Shown piece after piece: positions 10,604 to 18,137 of a stretch of 64,000 bases of DNA. The stretch is from Paludisphaera mucosa (GTDB lineage: Bacteria; Planctomycetota; Planctomycetia; Isosphaerales; Isosphaeraceae): the NCBI RefSeq assembly GCF_029589435.1, contig NZ_JARRAG010000002.1, forward strand, positions 2,542,001 to 2,606,000. Reading direction: 5' to 3'. Every line of letters begins with the position of its first letter. Position 1 is the first letter of the stretch. Position numbers and translations under genes: made by a program. The notes under the pieces are model-generated. The model was not told where the DNA came from. It did not search any database and was given only the letters and a program-made list of their open reading frames with translations.

Positions 10604-11007
10604 ATGCGAGCCGGTTTGAAGGTCGGAGCGACGGGCCAGCGTCGCTTCGTCGTCGAGCCGGCCCACGCGATCGACTTCGCTGAGGGTGCATGCCGGCCAT
10701 CCTATGCACCCCGTGGCTGGTCTGGTTCCTCGAACACGCCGCCCGCGACGCGGTCGTCCCGTTCCTCGGCGAGGGGGAAAGCACCGTCGGCTCGCACATC
10801 GACGTCGACCACCTCGCAGCGACGCCCGTCGGCCAGGCCGTCGTTTGCCTCGCCCGAGTCGTCCACGCGGAGGGGCGCCGGGTCTCGTTCCAACTCGAAG
10901 CCAGGGACGAATCGGAGGTGATCGCGCCAGGGTTCCACCGCCTGCAGGTCATCGACGCGGGGCGGCTGGCCCGGCGGGTGGATTCGAAGAGAGGCCGATC
11001 CAGCTGA
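10604..11007 (+). pseudogene. FlK-type acyl-CoA thioesterase (hot-dog fold), one-base frameshift
   Basis: The product matches the fluoroacetyl-CoA-thioesterase-like family. The first part runs from the ATG at 10604 (MRAGLKVGATGQRRF, then PAHAIDFAEG). The rest continues in the next frame from about 10690 (ILCTPWLVWFLEHAARDAV, then GESTVGSHIDVDHLAATPVG and ending RVDSK). One extra G in the GGGTGCATG around 10686 would restore an uninterrupted 134-residue protein. The family hydrolyses small acyl-CoA or aromatic thioesters with a Thr/Glu/His set. Either the gene is dead or a base was lost in assembly. Translation could also restart at the ATG at 10690, but that would lack the first strand. Confidence 0.8.
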
Positions 11008-11302
11008 CCACAGCCGCTCCGCCCCTGTCTTCCAACGACCGCCTCGCGCTCCTTTCAGTCTCCCGAGCGACTCGGTCGATCCGAACGACTCAAGAGTGGT
11101 GTTCCGAACACCGAATCTGTCGAGTCCTGGGGATTGGCCCCGCATCGGTCGGACCCTCTCTGCGTCGGAGGCCTACCGATTCCCGTAGATGACTTTGTTC
11201 GCTTACCACACCATGCTGATTGTCCCCGATGATCCAATCCCAGGGACCACTTCATCGACAAGATGCGTGCCGAGCCGTCGAAGTCTTGGAGCTGGGCTGG
11301 GA

Positions 11303-11752
11303 TCAGTCGCCCAGATCCCGGATGACCTGGGCGAGCCCTTCGCAGAGAGTCTGAAATTCCCTTCGTTCCTGGGGCGTGAGGGCTTCGGAAGGGGACCCGT
11401 CCCGCAATCCCATGAGATCGGGGTCGTTCAGCCAACGCCTCTGCACTGACTTGAGCAAGGCTCGAAGCTCGGCGGGCGAGTCCGGCCCCAGATCTCTAAG
11501 CTCCGCCGTCAGCAAGACGACGGCCCGCTGCAGCCTGCGCTGCACCGTCTTGATCGAAACCCCGAGTAATTCCGCCGCCTCGACCTGGCTCATGCCGTGG
11601 ATCCTGACGAGGTCCAGCGCCTCGCGTTCATCATCCGGCAGGCCTTCGATGGCGTCGAACATGCGTCGGGCGGCCGGCGGCAAGACCGATCCGCTGCTCC
11701 CCGGCGAGGCGACGTCGATCTCGTGGACGTCGACCATGGGCCGATGTTCATC
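11303..11752 (-). pseudogene. ECF-type RNA polymerase sigma factor, 3' fragment cut by insertion sequences
   Basis: The frame contains a full sigma region 4: FDAIEGLPDDEREALDLV, then the helix-turn-helix MSQVEAAELLGVSIKTVQRR. A planctomycete-type tail of about 70 residues ends at 11303. The frame runs straight into the end of the IS630 element at 11753, and region 2 is not found in the adjoining DNA. When both elements are removed in silico, the sequence beyond base 13685 continues in the same frame but shows no region 2 motif. The 5' half therefore seems to have been lost before or during the insertions. Confidence 0.7.
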
Positions 11753-12786
11753 TAAGCAGCCGGACGTGGCCTTTCTACACGTTTGGGTCGAAGCCGGCGG
11801 CCGTAGCCGTCGAATGCCGTCACCACGGCCTCGCGGAGGCCCGATCGCGTCGTGTAGCTCCGCCGCGGCATCTCCTGATACTTGACCTGCCGGAAGACCG
11901 GCTCGATCTCGTTCAGCTCCGGGCTGTACGCGGGCAGGAAGTACAGGTAGATCCCGCGTCTGGCGGCCAGACGAGCCCTCGCCGCACGGACGACCCGGCC
12001 GGTGTGCAGGCCCGCGTTGTCGAGGACGACGACCCGGGGCAGCCTCGAGCATGGCAGGGCCCCGAGGAAGCCGAGCAGGTCGTACGCGTCCCACGTCCGC
12101 TCGGCCGCGAAGACCTCCAGGCGGGGGGAGAGGTCGTAGGGCCGGTAGGCGGCGATGGCGTTGGCCCGCCGGCCCTGCGGCGCCTCATACTCCACCAGCT
12201 TCCGCTCGCCGCGCAGGGCCCAGCTGCAGCCGGTCGGCAGCGTCGGGGCGAAGCCGCATTCGTCGAGGTAATACAGCTTCAGCAGGCCGGCCTCGGCCCG
12301 GGCCTTCAAGTTGGCCAGGACGCGGCGGGCCCGCTCGGCCTTAGCCGGGTCCTGCTTGTGCCGCAAGGTCGAGCCGGTGCGGCGGTAGCGGGCACCCATC
12401 CGCTTGAGGTACCGCCGCACCTGCCTGGCCCCGAGGGAGATGTCGCGCTCGGTCAGGGCCCGGCTCAGCTGGCCGCTGGTCCAGGTCCGTCCCCGCCGCA
12501 GCAGCTCGCGGAGGGCCGCCTCGACGCGGTCGCGCCGCTCGAGGTCGGGATCGGGCCCGCTCCGGGAGGGATGCAAGGCGGAGGAGCCGCGGGCGAGGAA
12601 CGATCGGAGCAAGTCGCGGACGGTCTGGGGGTGACGCCCGAAGTGACCGGCGATCCTCGGGGCCGGCCATCCGACGTCGGAGAGCGTGACCATCTCGATG
12701 CGGTCGCGCACCTTGTGCGGCAGGTCGGCTCGTCGCAACGCCTTCAGTTCGTCGCGGGTCGTCTCGTCGAGGTGGATGCGGATCAT
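11752..12786 (-). CDS. IS630-family transposase, intact
   Basis: A 344-residue DDE transposase. The N-terminus has a helix-turn-helix (GWPAPRIAGHFGRHPQTVRD) and a second winged-helix segment around residues 85-130. The catalytic triad is Asp in YYLDECGFAP, Asp in VVLDNAGLHTG and Glu in YSPELNEIEP. The TAG stop codon lies at the very edge of the element: its TA is the duplicated target dinucleotide and only the G comes from host DNA. No frameshift is visible, so it may be active. Confidence 0.93.
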   Translation of the reverse strand: MIRIHLDETTRDELKALRRADLPHKVRDRIEMVTLSDVGWPAPRIAGHFGRHPQTVRDLLRSFLARGSSALHPSRSGPDPDLERRDRVEAALRELLRRGRTWTSGQLSRALTERDISLGARQVRRYLKRMGARYRRTGSTLRHKQDPAKAERARRVLANLKARAEAGLLKLYYLDECGFAPTLPTGCSWALRGERKLVEYEAPQGRRANAIAAYRPYDLSPRLEVFAAERTWDAYDLLGFLGALPCSRLPRVVVLDNAGLHTGRVVRAARARLAARRGIYLYFLPAYSPELNEIEPVFRQVKYQEMPRRSYTTRSGLREAVVTAFDGYGRRLRPKRVERPRPAA

Positions 12787-12820
12787 GTGGAATTATAGGA
12801 AGACCACGTCCAGCCGCTTA
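11753..12820 (-). mobile_element. IS630-family insertion sequence with TA target duplication
   Basis: The ends are imperfect inverted repeats: AGCAGCCGGACGTGG reading in from 11755 and AGCGGCTGGACGTGG reading in from 12818 on the other strand. They are flanked by TA at 11753-11754 and 12819-12820, the TA target duplication expected for IS630/Tc1-like elements. The element sits inside the CTAG target copy of the neighbouring IS5 element, so it arrived second. Confidence 0.9.
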
Positions 12821-12821
12821 G

Positions 12822-13681
12822 AAGGTGTTATGATATGTACGGTAGTACGGGCGCTGCCTTCCGGAGCATGAGCAGCCCGAACGCGACGTAGTGCAATCCG
12901 GCGAGCACGGTCTGCAGCCGCTCGTAGTCCTTCGCCAGGCGGCGGAAACGCGACGCCCAGCCGAAGGGACGCTCGACGACCCAGCGCCGCGGCAGCAGCA
13001 CGAAGCCCTTCTTCGCCTCGGGGAGCTTGACGACCTCCAGGTGGATCCCCTCGCTCGCCGCGTCGGCCTCGGCGTCGTCGCCGGTGCAGCCCTGGTCGAC
13101 GAACGCGAGCGAGACCGACTCTCCGGTCGCCTCCTGCACGGCCTCGCAGAGTCGGCCGACGTGGACCCGGTCCTGCTCGGAGGCCGGCGCGACGTGCAAG
13201 GCCAGGAGATGGCCGAGCGTGTCGACCGCCATGTGCACCTTCGACCCCCGCTTGCGCTTGTAGCCGTCGTAGCCGGCCCGGGCGCCGCTCTCGACGCTCG
13301 ACTGCAGCGTGCGGGAGTCGAGCACGGCCGCCGACGGGTCGGCGTCCCGCCCCTCGGCGAGCCGGAGCAGGACGCGGAGGTCGTGGACGATCGCCTCGAA
13401 GCAGCCGGCGTCGAGCCACCGCCGGGTCTGCTGATAGACCATCTCCCAGGGGGGGAAGTCGCCCGGCAGGTACCGCCAGGGGGCCCCGCTGCGGACGATC
13501 CAGCGGAGGGCGTCGAAGACGTCCCGCAGGCGGTGGACGCGCTGGCCGGCGTCCTCGGGGAGGAGCGTCAGGTAGGGCGCGACGAACGCCCATTCCACGT
13601 CGGTGACGTTGCTGGGATAGGGTTTGCGAGTTCTCATACCCTAAACTACGACCGACAGTGGACTAAAGTTCATAACACCCT
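12822..13681 (-). mobile_element. IS5-family insertion sequence, ends and CTAG target duplication
   Basis: The 860-base element is bounded by inverted repeats AAGGTGTTATGA (from 12822) and AGGGTGTTATGA (from 13681, other strand). The right target copy CTAG is at 13682-13685. The left copy is split: C at 11752 plus TA, then the IS630, then TA plus G at 12819-12821. Removing the IS630 recreates CTAG exactly, as expected for IS5-type YTAR target sites. Confidence 0.88.
12828..13637 (-). CDS. IS5-family transposase, intact
   Basis: A 269-residue IS5-family DDE transposase. It begins with the family's RKPYPSNVTDVEWAFVAPYL, followed by the DUF4096-like region GAPWRYLPGDFPPWEMVYQ. The triad is Asp in AAVLDSRTLQS, Asp in LAFVDQGCTG and Glu in RRWVVERPFGW. 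The ATG at 13637 lies 44 bases inside the element end, and the gene fills almost the whole 860-base element. No disruption is seen. Confidence 0.93.
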   Translation of the reverse strand: MRTRKPYPSNVTDVEWAFVAPYLTLLPEDAGQRVHRLRDVFDALRWIVRSGAPWRYLPGDFPPWEMVYQQTRRWLDAGCFEAIVHDLRVLLRLAEGRDADPSAAVLDSRTLQSSVESGARAGYDGYKRKRGSKVHMAVDTLGHLLALHVAPASEQDRVHVGRLCEAVQEATGESVSLAFVDQGCTGDDAEADAASEGIHLEVVKLPEAKKGFVLLPRRWVVERPFGWASRFRRLAKDYERLQTVLAGLHYVAFGLLMLRKAAPVLPYIS

Positions 13682-13685
13682 CTAG

Positions 13686-14107
13686 AGGAAGCGGACGGCC
13701 CAATCTTGGTCTTGGAAGGTCTATCCCCAGAGGTCGACGTGGTCGCGGACTTGCACGAAGAGAAATCGCGCCCCTGTCGGACCGACCGCTCCGTCGTTCC
13801 CCAACTCGGGCTCGGGCAGGTTCCCATCGATCCGGACGGGCACATCGGTTGTCTTGTGTGGGATCAGGAGGCATCCGCCGAGACGGCCTAGCCCTCAGAT
13901 GTCTCAAGCAGGGTGGGAGATGCGCGGCCGAGGCGGCCGCGTCGAGGCGTTCCAGATGGGGCAGCCCGACCTCGTCCGCCCCGGGAACATCGCCGCATCA
14001 CAAGAACCGACCTGAGACGGGCCCTCGACGCCGGCCTGCTCGACCGAACATGAATCGAGTTGATCGCCCGAGCACGGGGAGAGGTGGGGAGGGCGTTGTC
14101 CGACCGG
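13686..14107. other. degenerate coding remnant beside the IS pair
   Basis: On the minus strand a frame ending at the TAG at 13721-13723 reads like genuine protein (IPHKTTDVPVRIDGNLPEPE and RFLFVQVRDHVDLWG). It is open only back to about 13894. A neighbouring frame further upstream (EVGLPHLERLDAAASAAHL) looks like its continuation after an indel. I cannot name the family. The rest of the 420 bases shows nothing. Confidence 0.3.
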
Positions 14108-14326
14108 TCAATCAGGTAGTTCGTCCGCGGCATGACGCCGGTGCTCCGCCGCGGGCAGGCCGTTCACTCCCCAGTCCGCCATCTCCACTTCCTGGATGAT
14201 CACGAAGGTCAACCCCGGCGGCTTGTCCAGCACGTTTGCGAGGAGGTCCGTCGCCCCCTTGATGAGCGAGGCTTTCTGCTCGGGCGTCGTCCCCTCTCGG
14301 GTGATCTGGATCGTCACGATCGGCAT
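14108..14326 (-). CDS. 4-oxalocrotonate tautomerase family protein
   Basis: A small tautomerase of 72 residues. The catalytic proline is Pro2, which becomes Pro1 once Met is removed: the protein starts MPIVTIQITREGTTPEQK. Two ATGs are candidates. The one at 14326 gives the essential N-terminal proline and stands about six bases from GAGGAG, while the ATG at 14332 would abut the ribosome-binding site and bury the proline. Family members isomerise 2-hydroxymuconate-like enols. The SDR gene lies immediately upstream on the same strand (17-base gap), so the two are probably one operon. Confidence 0.88.
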   Translation of the reverse strand: MPIVTIQITREGTTPEQKASLIKGATDLLANVLDKPPGLTFVIIQEVEMADWGVNGLPAAEHRRHAADELPD

Positions 14327-14343
14327 GGTCATCTCCTCGGGGG

Positions 14344-15057
14344 TTACCAGTGTCCGGCGTGCGCGCCGCCGTCGACGTGCAGCGTCTCGCCGGTCACGAA
14401 TGCGGCCGATTCCAAGTAGAGCACCGCCTCGACCACCTCCCGGACCTCGCCCATCCGCCCCATCGGATGGAGCCCGGCGAGGGAAGCGTGCGTCTCGGGG
14501 GCGTGCATCGGCGTTTTGATGACACCCGGGGCCACCGCGTTCACGCGGATGCCCCTGTCCGCGTACTCGATGGCCAGCGACCTCGTGACCGCATCCAGCC
14601 CGCCCTTGGTGAGGGATGCCAGCGCCGACGGCACGCCCTTGAAGGGCTGTCCCACGAGCGTCGTGGTCAGGTTCACGACGTGCCCGCCGCCCTGCGCGAG
14701 CATCCGGCGGATGGCCCGCTGCGAGACGTGGAAGAACCCCGTCAGGTTCACCGACAGCATGGCGGCGAAGTCGTCCTCGGTATACTCGGTGAACGGCCTG
14801 GAGATGAAGCTGCCTGCGTTGTTGACCAGCGTGTCGACCCGGCCGAACTTCTCGACCGCGCCCCCGATCACCCGGTCGGCAACCCCCGGGTCGGAGATGT
14901 CGCCGGCGACGGCCAGTACGTCCGCCGAGGCGTCGGGCTTGATGGACCGGGAGTTGGCAACGACACGGTAGCCGCGGTCGAGGAACCCTCGGACCAATCC
15001 TTCGCCGATCCCTTGCGATGCCCCGGTGATGACGGCGACCTTGCGTTCGGTACTCAT
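14344..15057 (-). CDS. SDR-family oxidoreductase lacking the usual catalytic Tyr
   Basis: A 237-residue Rossmann-fold short-chain dehydrogenase/reductase: cofactor loop TGASQGIG, then NNAG, and C-terminal VNAVAPGVIKTPMH. The expected active site is altered. VVNLTTTLV replaces the usual VNISS, and the YxxxK motif reads ASLTK, so Lys is kept but the Tyr position is Ala. Close relatives with this PSALASLTKGG segment are known to me in bacteria, so it is probably a subfamily trait rather than damage. AGGAG lies eight bases before the ATG. It is transcribed with the tautomerase and diverges from the hlyD gene. Confidence 0.88.
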   Translation of the reverse strand: MSTERKVAVITGASQGIGEGLVRGFLDRGYRVVANSRSIKPDASADVLAVAGDISDPGVADRVIGGAVEKFGRVDTLVNNAGSFISRPFTEYTEDDFAAMLSVNLTGFFHVSQRAIRRMLAQGGGHVVNLTTTLVGQPFKGVPSALASLTKGGLDAVTRSLAIEYADRGIRVNAVAPGVIKTPMHAPETHASLAGLHPMGRMGEVREVVEAVLYLESAAFVTGETLHVDGGAHAGHW

Positions 15058-15322
15058 GACGAAGCTCCTATTTATCAGAGTGCCAACCGGCGCGGCTCAT
15101 TCTTCATACATTCGTGAACTTGCCTGGATCCAGGACTCGCCGGTCTCATTGCTCGCGCGTCGCCTTTCGGTTATACCCCATCGCGACCTCATACGGTTCG
15201 TGTTATTGTGATCCGACTTTCAACGAACGGGAGCCCCTCGCCGCGGAACGAGAGCGATCGCCGATAAAGACTGGTGGGCACGATTCGAGTCCGAGCATCC
15301 TCATCCCGGAGTGGGGACGACC
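15058..15322. promoter_or_regulatory. divergent promoter region between SDR operon and efflux operon
   Basis: A 265-base region between oppositely oriented genes, with AT-richer stretches near 15068-15120 and 15170-15225. It must hold the promoters of both the SDR/tautomerase operon and the hlyD/MFS operon. I cannot assign -35/-10 boxes or an operator with confidence. Confidence 0.45.
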
Positions 15323-15454
15323 ATGAGCACCGAGGGCGCGATGCCTGATGATACCGCGGTCGGACCGGTCGAGAGCTCGAATCGGCCGACGGCCGACGGC
15401 AACTCGACGCAGGCGGCTCCGTCGTCGGTCCAGGAGGCTCGCCCGGCCCGGGGG
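15323..15454 (+). pseudogene. 5' end of hlyD/emrA-type gene, separated by ISAs1
   Basis: The ATG at 15323 opens a hydrophilic N-terminal cytoplasmic segment (MSTEGAMPDDTAVGP, later VQEARPARG) that stops making sense at base 15454, where the ISAs1 starts. Joining base 15454 to base 16744 (removing the element and one target copy) keeps the frame, giving ...RPARG-SSRGRILIGLG.... This segment is therefore the native N-terminus of the HlyD protein downstream. Confidence 0.85.
15445..15454. repeat. ISAs1 target-site duplication, left copy
   Basis: GGCCCGGGGG here is repeated exactly at 16734-16743, directly outside the two CAGGG ends of the element. Ten bases fits ISAs1. Confidence 0.9.
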
Positions 15455-16733
15455 CAGGGCGATTGCGCCATGATGGGTGATTTGCGAAGATCTTGACGAT
15501 CGGCCTACGGCGGCCGGGCGGGGGCTCGGTTGCGGGAGGCCGACGGCCGAGGTCCTCGATCATGTCGCAGCCGTCTCCCGAGTCCGATCTCGACTCTCCG
15601 TCGATCCGCCTTCAGGACCACTTCGCGAGCCTGACCGACCCGCGTCGTCGCAAGGTCACGTATCCGCTGGCCAACATCGTGACCATCGCGGTCTGCGCGG
15701 TGATCTGCGGGGCCGACGACTTCGTCGCCATCGCCACCTGGGGGCGGCTGAAGCGGGACTGGCTGGCGACGATCCTCGACCTCTCGGCCGGGATTCCGTC
15801 GCACGACCGCTTCAACGCGATCTTCCAGGTCCTGGACCCCGGAGCCTTCGAGAAGTGCCTGCTGAGCTGGATCTCCGAGCTTCACGAGGCCACCGCCGGC
15901 CAGGTCGTGGCGATCGACGGCAAGACGTTGCGCGGCAGCTTCGACCGGGCGTCGGGCAAGTCGGCGATCCACATGGTGTCGGCCTGGGCGACGGCGAACC
16001 GGCTCAGCCTCGGGCAGGTCGTCGTCGAGGAGAAGTCGAACGAGATCCCGGCGATCCCGGCGTTGCTGAAGCTGCTGGAGCTGAAGGGCTGCCTGGTGAC
16101 GATCGACGCGATGGGCTGCCAGACGGCGATCGCCGAAGCGGTCCTGGCTCGCGAGGCCGACTACGTCCTGGCGGTGAAGGACAACCAACCGACGCTGCGT
16201 CGGGCGATCGAAGACTTCTTCACGAGTCAGATGGAGGACGACTTCGCGAAGGTCGAGGTGGGCCGGTTCGAGACGAGGGAGACGGCCCACGGCCGCGTCG
16301 AACACAGGGCCTACTACATCTGCGACGCGCCGGCCGACCTCGCCGACCGTGAACGTTGGAAGGGCCTGGCGGCGATCGGCGTCGCGATCAACATATCCAC
16401 CCGCGACGGCAGGTCGAGCGACGCGGTGCGGTACTACATCCTGAGCCGCCGCCCCGACGCCCGGGCGTTCGCCGACGCGGTGCGAGGCCACTGGACGATC
16501 GAGAATTCGCTGCACTGGCAGCTCGACGTGACCTTCGGCGAGGACGCCTGCCGCGTCCGCACGGGCCTGGCCGACGCCAACCTGAGCGTCGTCCGCCGCG
16601 CCGCGTTGGGCCTGCTCAAGAACGAGAAGTCCGAGAAGATCGGCGTGAAGAACAAACGCCTCGCCGCCGCATGCAATACACGCTATATGGAGAAAGTCCT
16701 CGCCGGATCATGACTTATGGTGCAATCGCCCTG
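15455..16733 (+). mobile_element. ISAs1-family insertion sequence copy A (in hlyD)
   Basis: A 1279-base element. The ends are inverted: CAGGGCGATTGCGCCAT on the left and the complement of CAGGGCGATTGCACCAT on the right. It is flanked by the 10-base duplication GGCCCGGGGG. It contains one intact transposase gene in the same direction as the interrupted operon. Confidence 0.93.
15562..16713 (+). CDS. ISAs1-family transposase, intact
   Basis: About 383 residues from the ATG at 15562; an upstream TTG in the same frame is less likely. The N-terminal DDE_Tnp_1-associated domain carries DHFASLTDPRRRKVTYPL. The catalytic residues are Asp in VVAIDGKTLRGS, Asp in LVTIDAMGCQ and Glu in HWTIENSLHW, followed by DVTFGEDACRVR. 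The TGA stop at 16711-16713 lies just before the right inverted repeat. No lesion is visible. Confidence 0.93.
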   Translation: MSQPSPESDLDSPSIRLQDHFASLTDPRRRKVTYPLANIVTIAVCAVICGADDFVAIATWGRLKRDWLATILDLSAGIPSHDRFNAIFQVLDPGAFEKCLLSWISELHEATAGQVVAIDGKTLRGSFDRASGKSAIHMVSAWATANRLSLGQVVVEEKSNEIPAIPALLKLLELKGCLVTIDAMGCQTAIAEAVLAREADYVLAVKDNQPTLRRAIEDFFTSQMEDDFAKVEVGRFETRETAHGRVEHRAYYICDAPADLADRERWKGLAAIGVAINISTRDGRSSDAVRYYILSRRPDARAFADAVRGHWTIENSLHWQLDVTFGEDACRVRTGLADANLSVVRRAALGLLKNEKSEKIGVKNKRLAAACNTRYMEKVLAGS

Positions 16734-18126
16734 GGCCCGGGGGTCGTCGCGAGGCCGGATATTAATCGGCCTCGGTGCCTTCATCTTGCTGGGCGGTGGG
16801 GGATACTATTTCGCCCCAACTGTGTTGAAGGCGCTCGTGACGACATCGACCGACGACGCTTACGTCAATGGCCACGTCACCTTCGTGGCGCCCCGAGTCC
16901 AGGGGCAGGTGGCCAAGGTGCTGGTGGACGACAATATGCGGGTCGCCAAGGGCGACCTGCTCGTCGAGCTCGATCGCGAGCCGTATCAAGTCCAGGTCGA
17001 CATCAAGAAGGCGGCCGTGGTCAACGCCGAGGCCGATTTCAAGGCGGCCGAGGCCCAGGTCCGGGCCAACCTCGGCCGACTGCGAAGCCTGAGATGGCGG
17101 CTCCAGACGGCGATTGAGCAGGTCGACAACAATGTCGCCCTCCTGCGGGCTCGGGTCGCGACTCTGCGGAGCAAGGAGGCGACCCGCGATCGCGCGAGGG
17201 CCGACCTTAAACGCGCCGAGGCTCTCCTCGCCCGCTCGGCGATCGCTCGAGAGGAATTCGATCAGCGCCGCGAGGCCGAGCGAGTCGCGGAGGCCCTGGT
17301 CAATCAGGCCCTGGAAGAAATCTCTGAGACCAGGGTCTCCCTCGGCCTCCCCCCGCACACCGAGAGCGGAGACCTGTCCGAAGTCCCCGCCGACCTAAAC
17401 CAGACCTTTTCGGGCGTCCGGCAGGCACTTGCGGAGCTGATACAAGGCGCCGCCCAGGTTGGGCTCCCCCTGTTCTCGTTGGTCAAGTCGCCCAAGCAGA
17501 TCATGGAGGAATTCGTCGCCCGCGATAAGGAGGGGAACATCGATCGGATCTTTGAACGGATCGTCCCCGAGGCCCCTGAGATCCGCCAGGCCCTCGCCAA
17601 GCGAGTGCAGACCGAGCGCGACCTTGCCCAGGCCGAGCTCGATTTACGCTATTGCGAGGTCCGTTCGGAGATCGATGGCGTGGTCGCGCGGAGGAACGTC
17701 AACCCCGGCAATAACGTCGCGGTCGGCCAGGCCCTTATGACGGTCCGCTCGCTCGTGGAGATCTGGGTCGACGCCAACTTCAAGGAGACGCAGCTCGCCG
17801 ACATGAGGATCGGCCAGCGGGCCGATCTCGAGGTCGACATGTACGGTAGTCGGAAAGTGTTCCGGGGACGGATCTCCGGCTTCACGATGGGGACCGGCCA
17901 GACCCTGGCACTCCTGCCCCCGCAGAACGCCACGGGCAACTTCGTCAAGATCGTCCAGCGCCTCCCCGTGAGGATCGAGCTGGAGGATTACGACCCCGAG
18001 AAGGAGACGCTCTACGTCGGGCTCTCGGTGACCCCCTACGTGTTCGTCAAGGAGGCTCCCCAGGGCCCGGGGGCCGGCAGGCGACTCCAGGAGCTGCAAC
18101 GACCGAACCTCTCGGCCTCGAAGTGA
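16717..18126 (+). CDS. HlyD-family membrane fusion protein (EmrA-like), restarted inside the IS end
   Basis: The periplasmic adaptor of an MFS efflux pump. After a short N-terminus there is one membrane anchor (ILIGLGAFILLGGGGYYF). The lipoyl half-motifs (DDAYVNGHVTFVAPRVQG and LRYCEVRSEIDGVVARRNVN) follow, separated by a long helical hairpin, then a beta-barrel domain. The native first 44 codons are cut off by ISAs1. However, the IS right end supplies an in-frame ATG at 16717, giving MVQSPWARG and then the native sequence from SSRGRIL. Only the cytoplasmic tail is replaced, so function may persist. The start is four bases from the transposase stop. The MFS gene overlaps its 3' end. Confidence 0.85.
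   Translation: MVQSPWARGSSRGRILIGLGAFILLGGGGYYFAPTVLKALVTTSTDDAYVNGHVTFVAPRVQGQVAKVLVDDNMRVAKGDLLVELDREPYQVQVDIKKAAVVNAEADFKAAEAQVRANLGRLRSLRWRLQTAIEQVDNNVALLRARVATLRSKEATRDRARADLKRAEALLARSAIAREEFDQRREAERVAEALVNQALEEISETRVSLGLPPHTESGDLSEVPADLNQTFSGVRQALAELIQGAAQVGLPLFSLVKSPKQIMEEFVARDKEGNIDRIFERIVPEAPEIRQALAKRVQTERDLAQAELDLRYCEVRSEIDGVVARRNVNPGNNVAVGQALMTVRSLVEIWVDANFKETQLADMRIGQRADLEVDMYGSRKVFRGRISGFTMGTGQTLALLPPQNATGNFVKIVQRLPVRIELEDYDPEKETLYVGLSVTPYVFVKEAPQGPGAGRRLQELQRPNLSASK
16734..16743. repeat. ISAs1 target-site duplication, right copy
   Basis: GGCCCGGGGG, identical to 15445-15454. It lies within the coding frame of the restarted hlyD gene. Confidence 0.9.
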
Positions 18127-18137
18127 AAGGGATCCGG

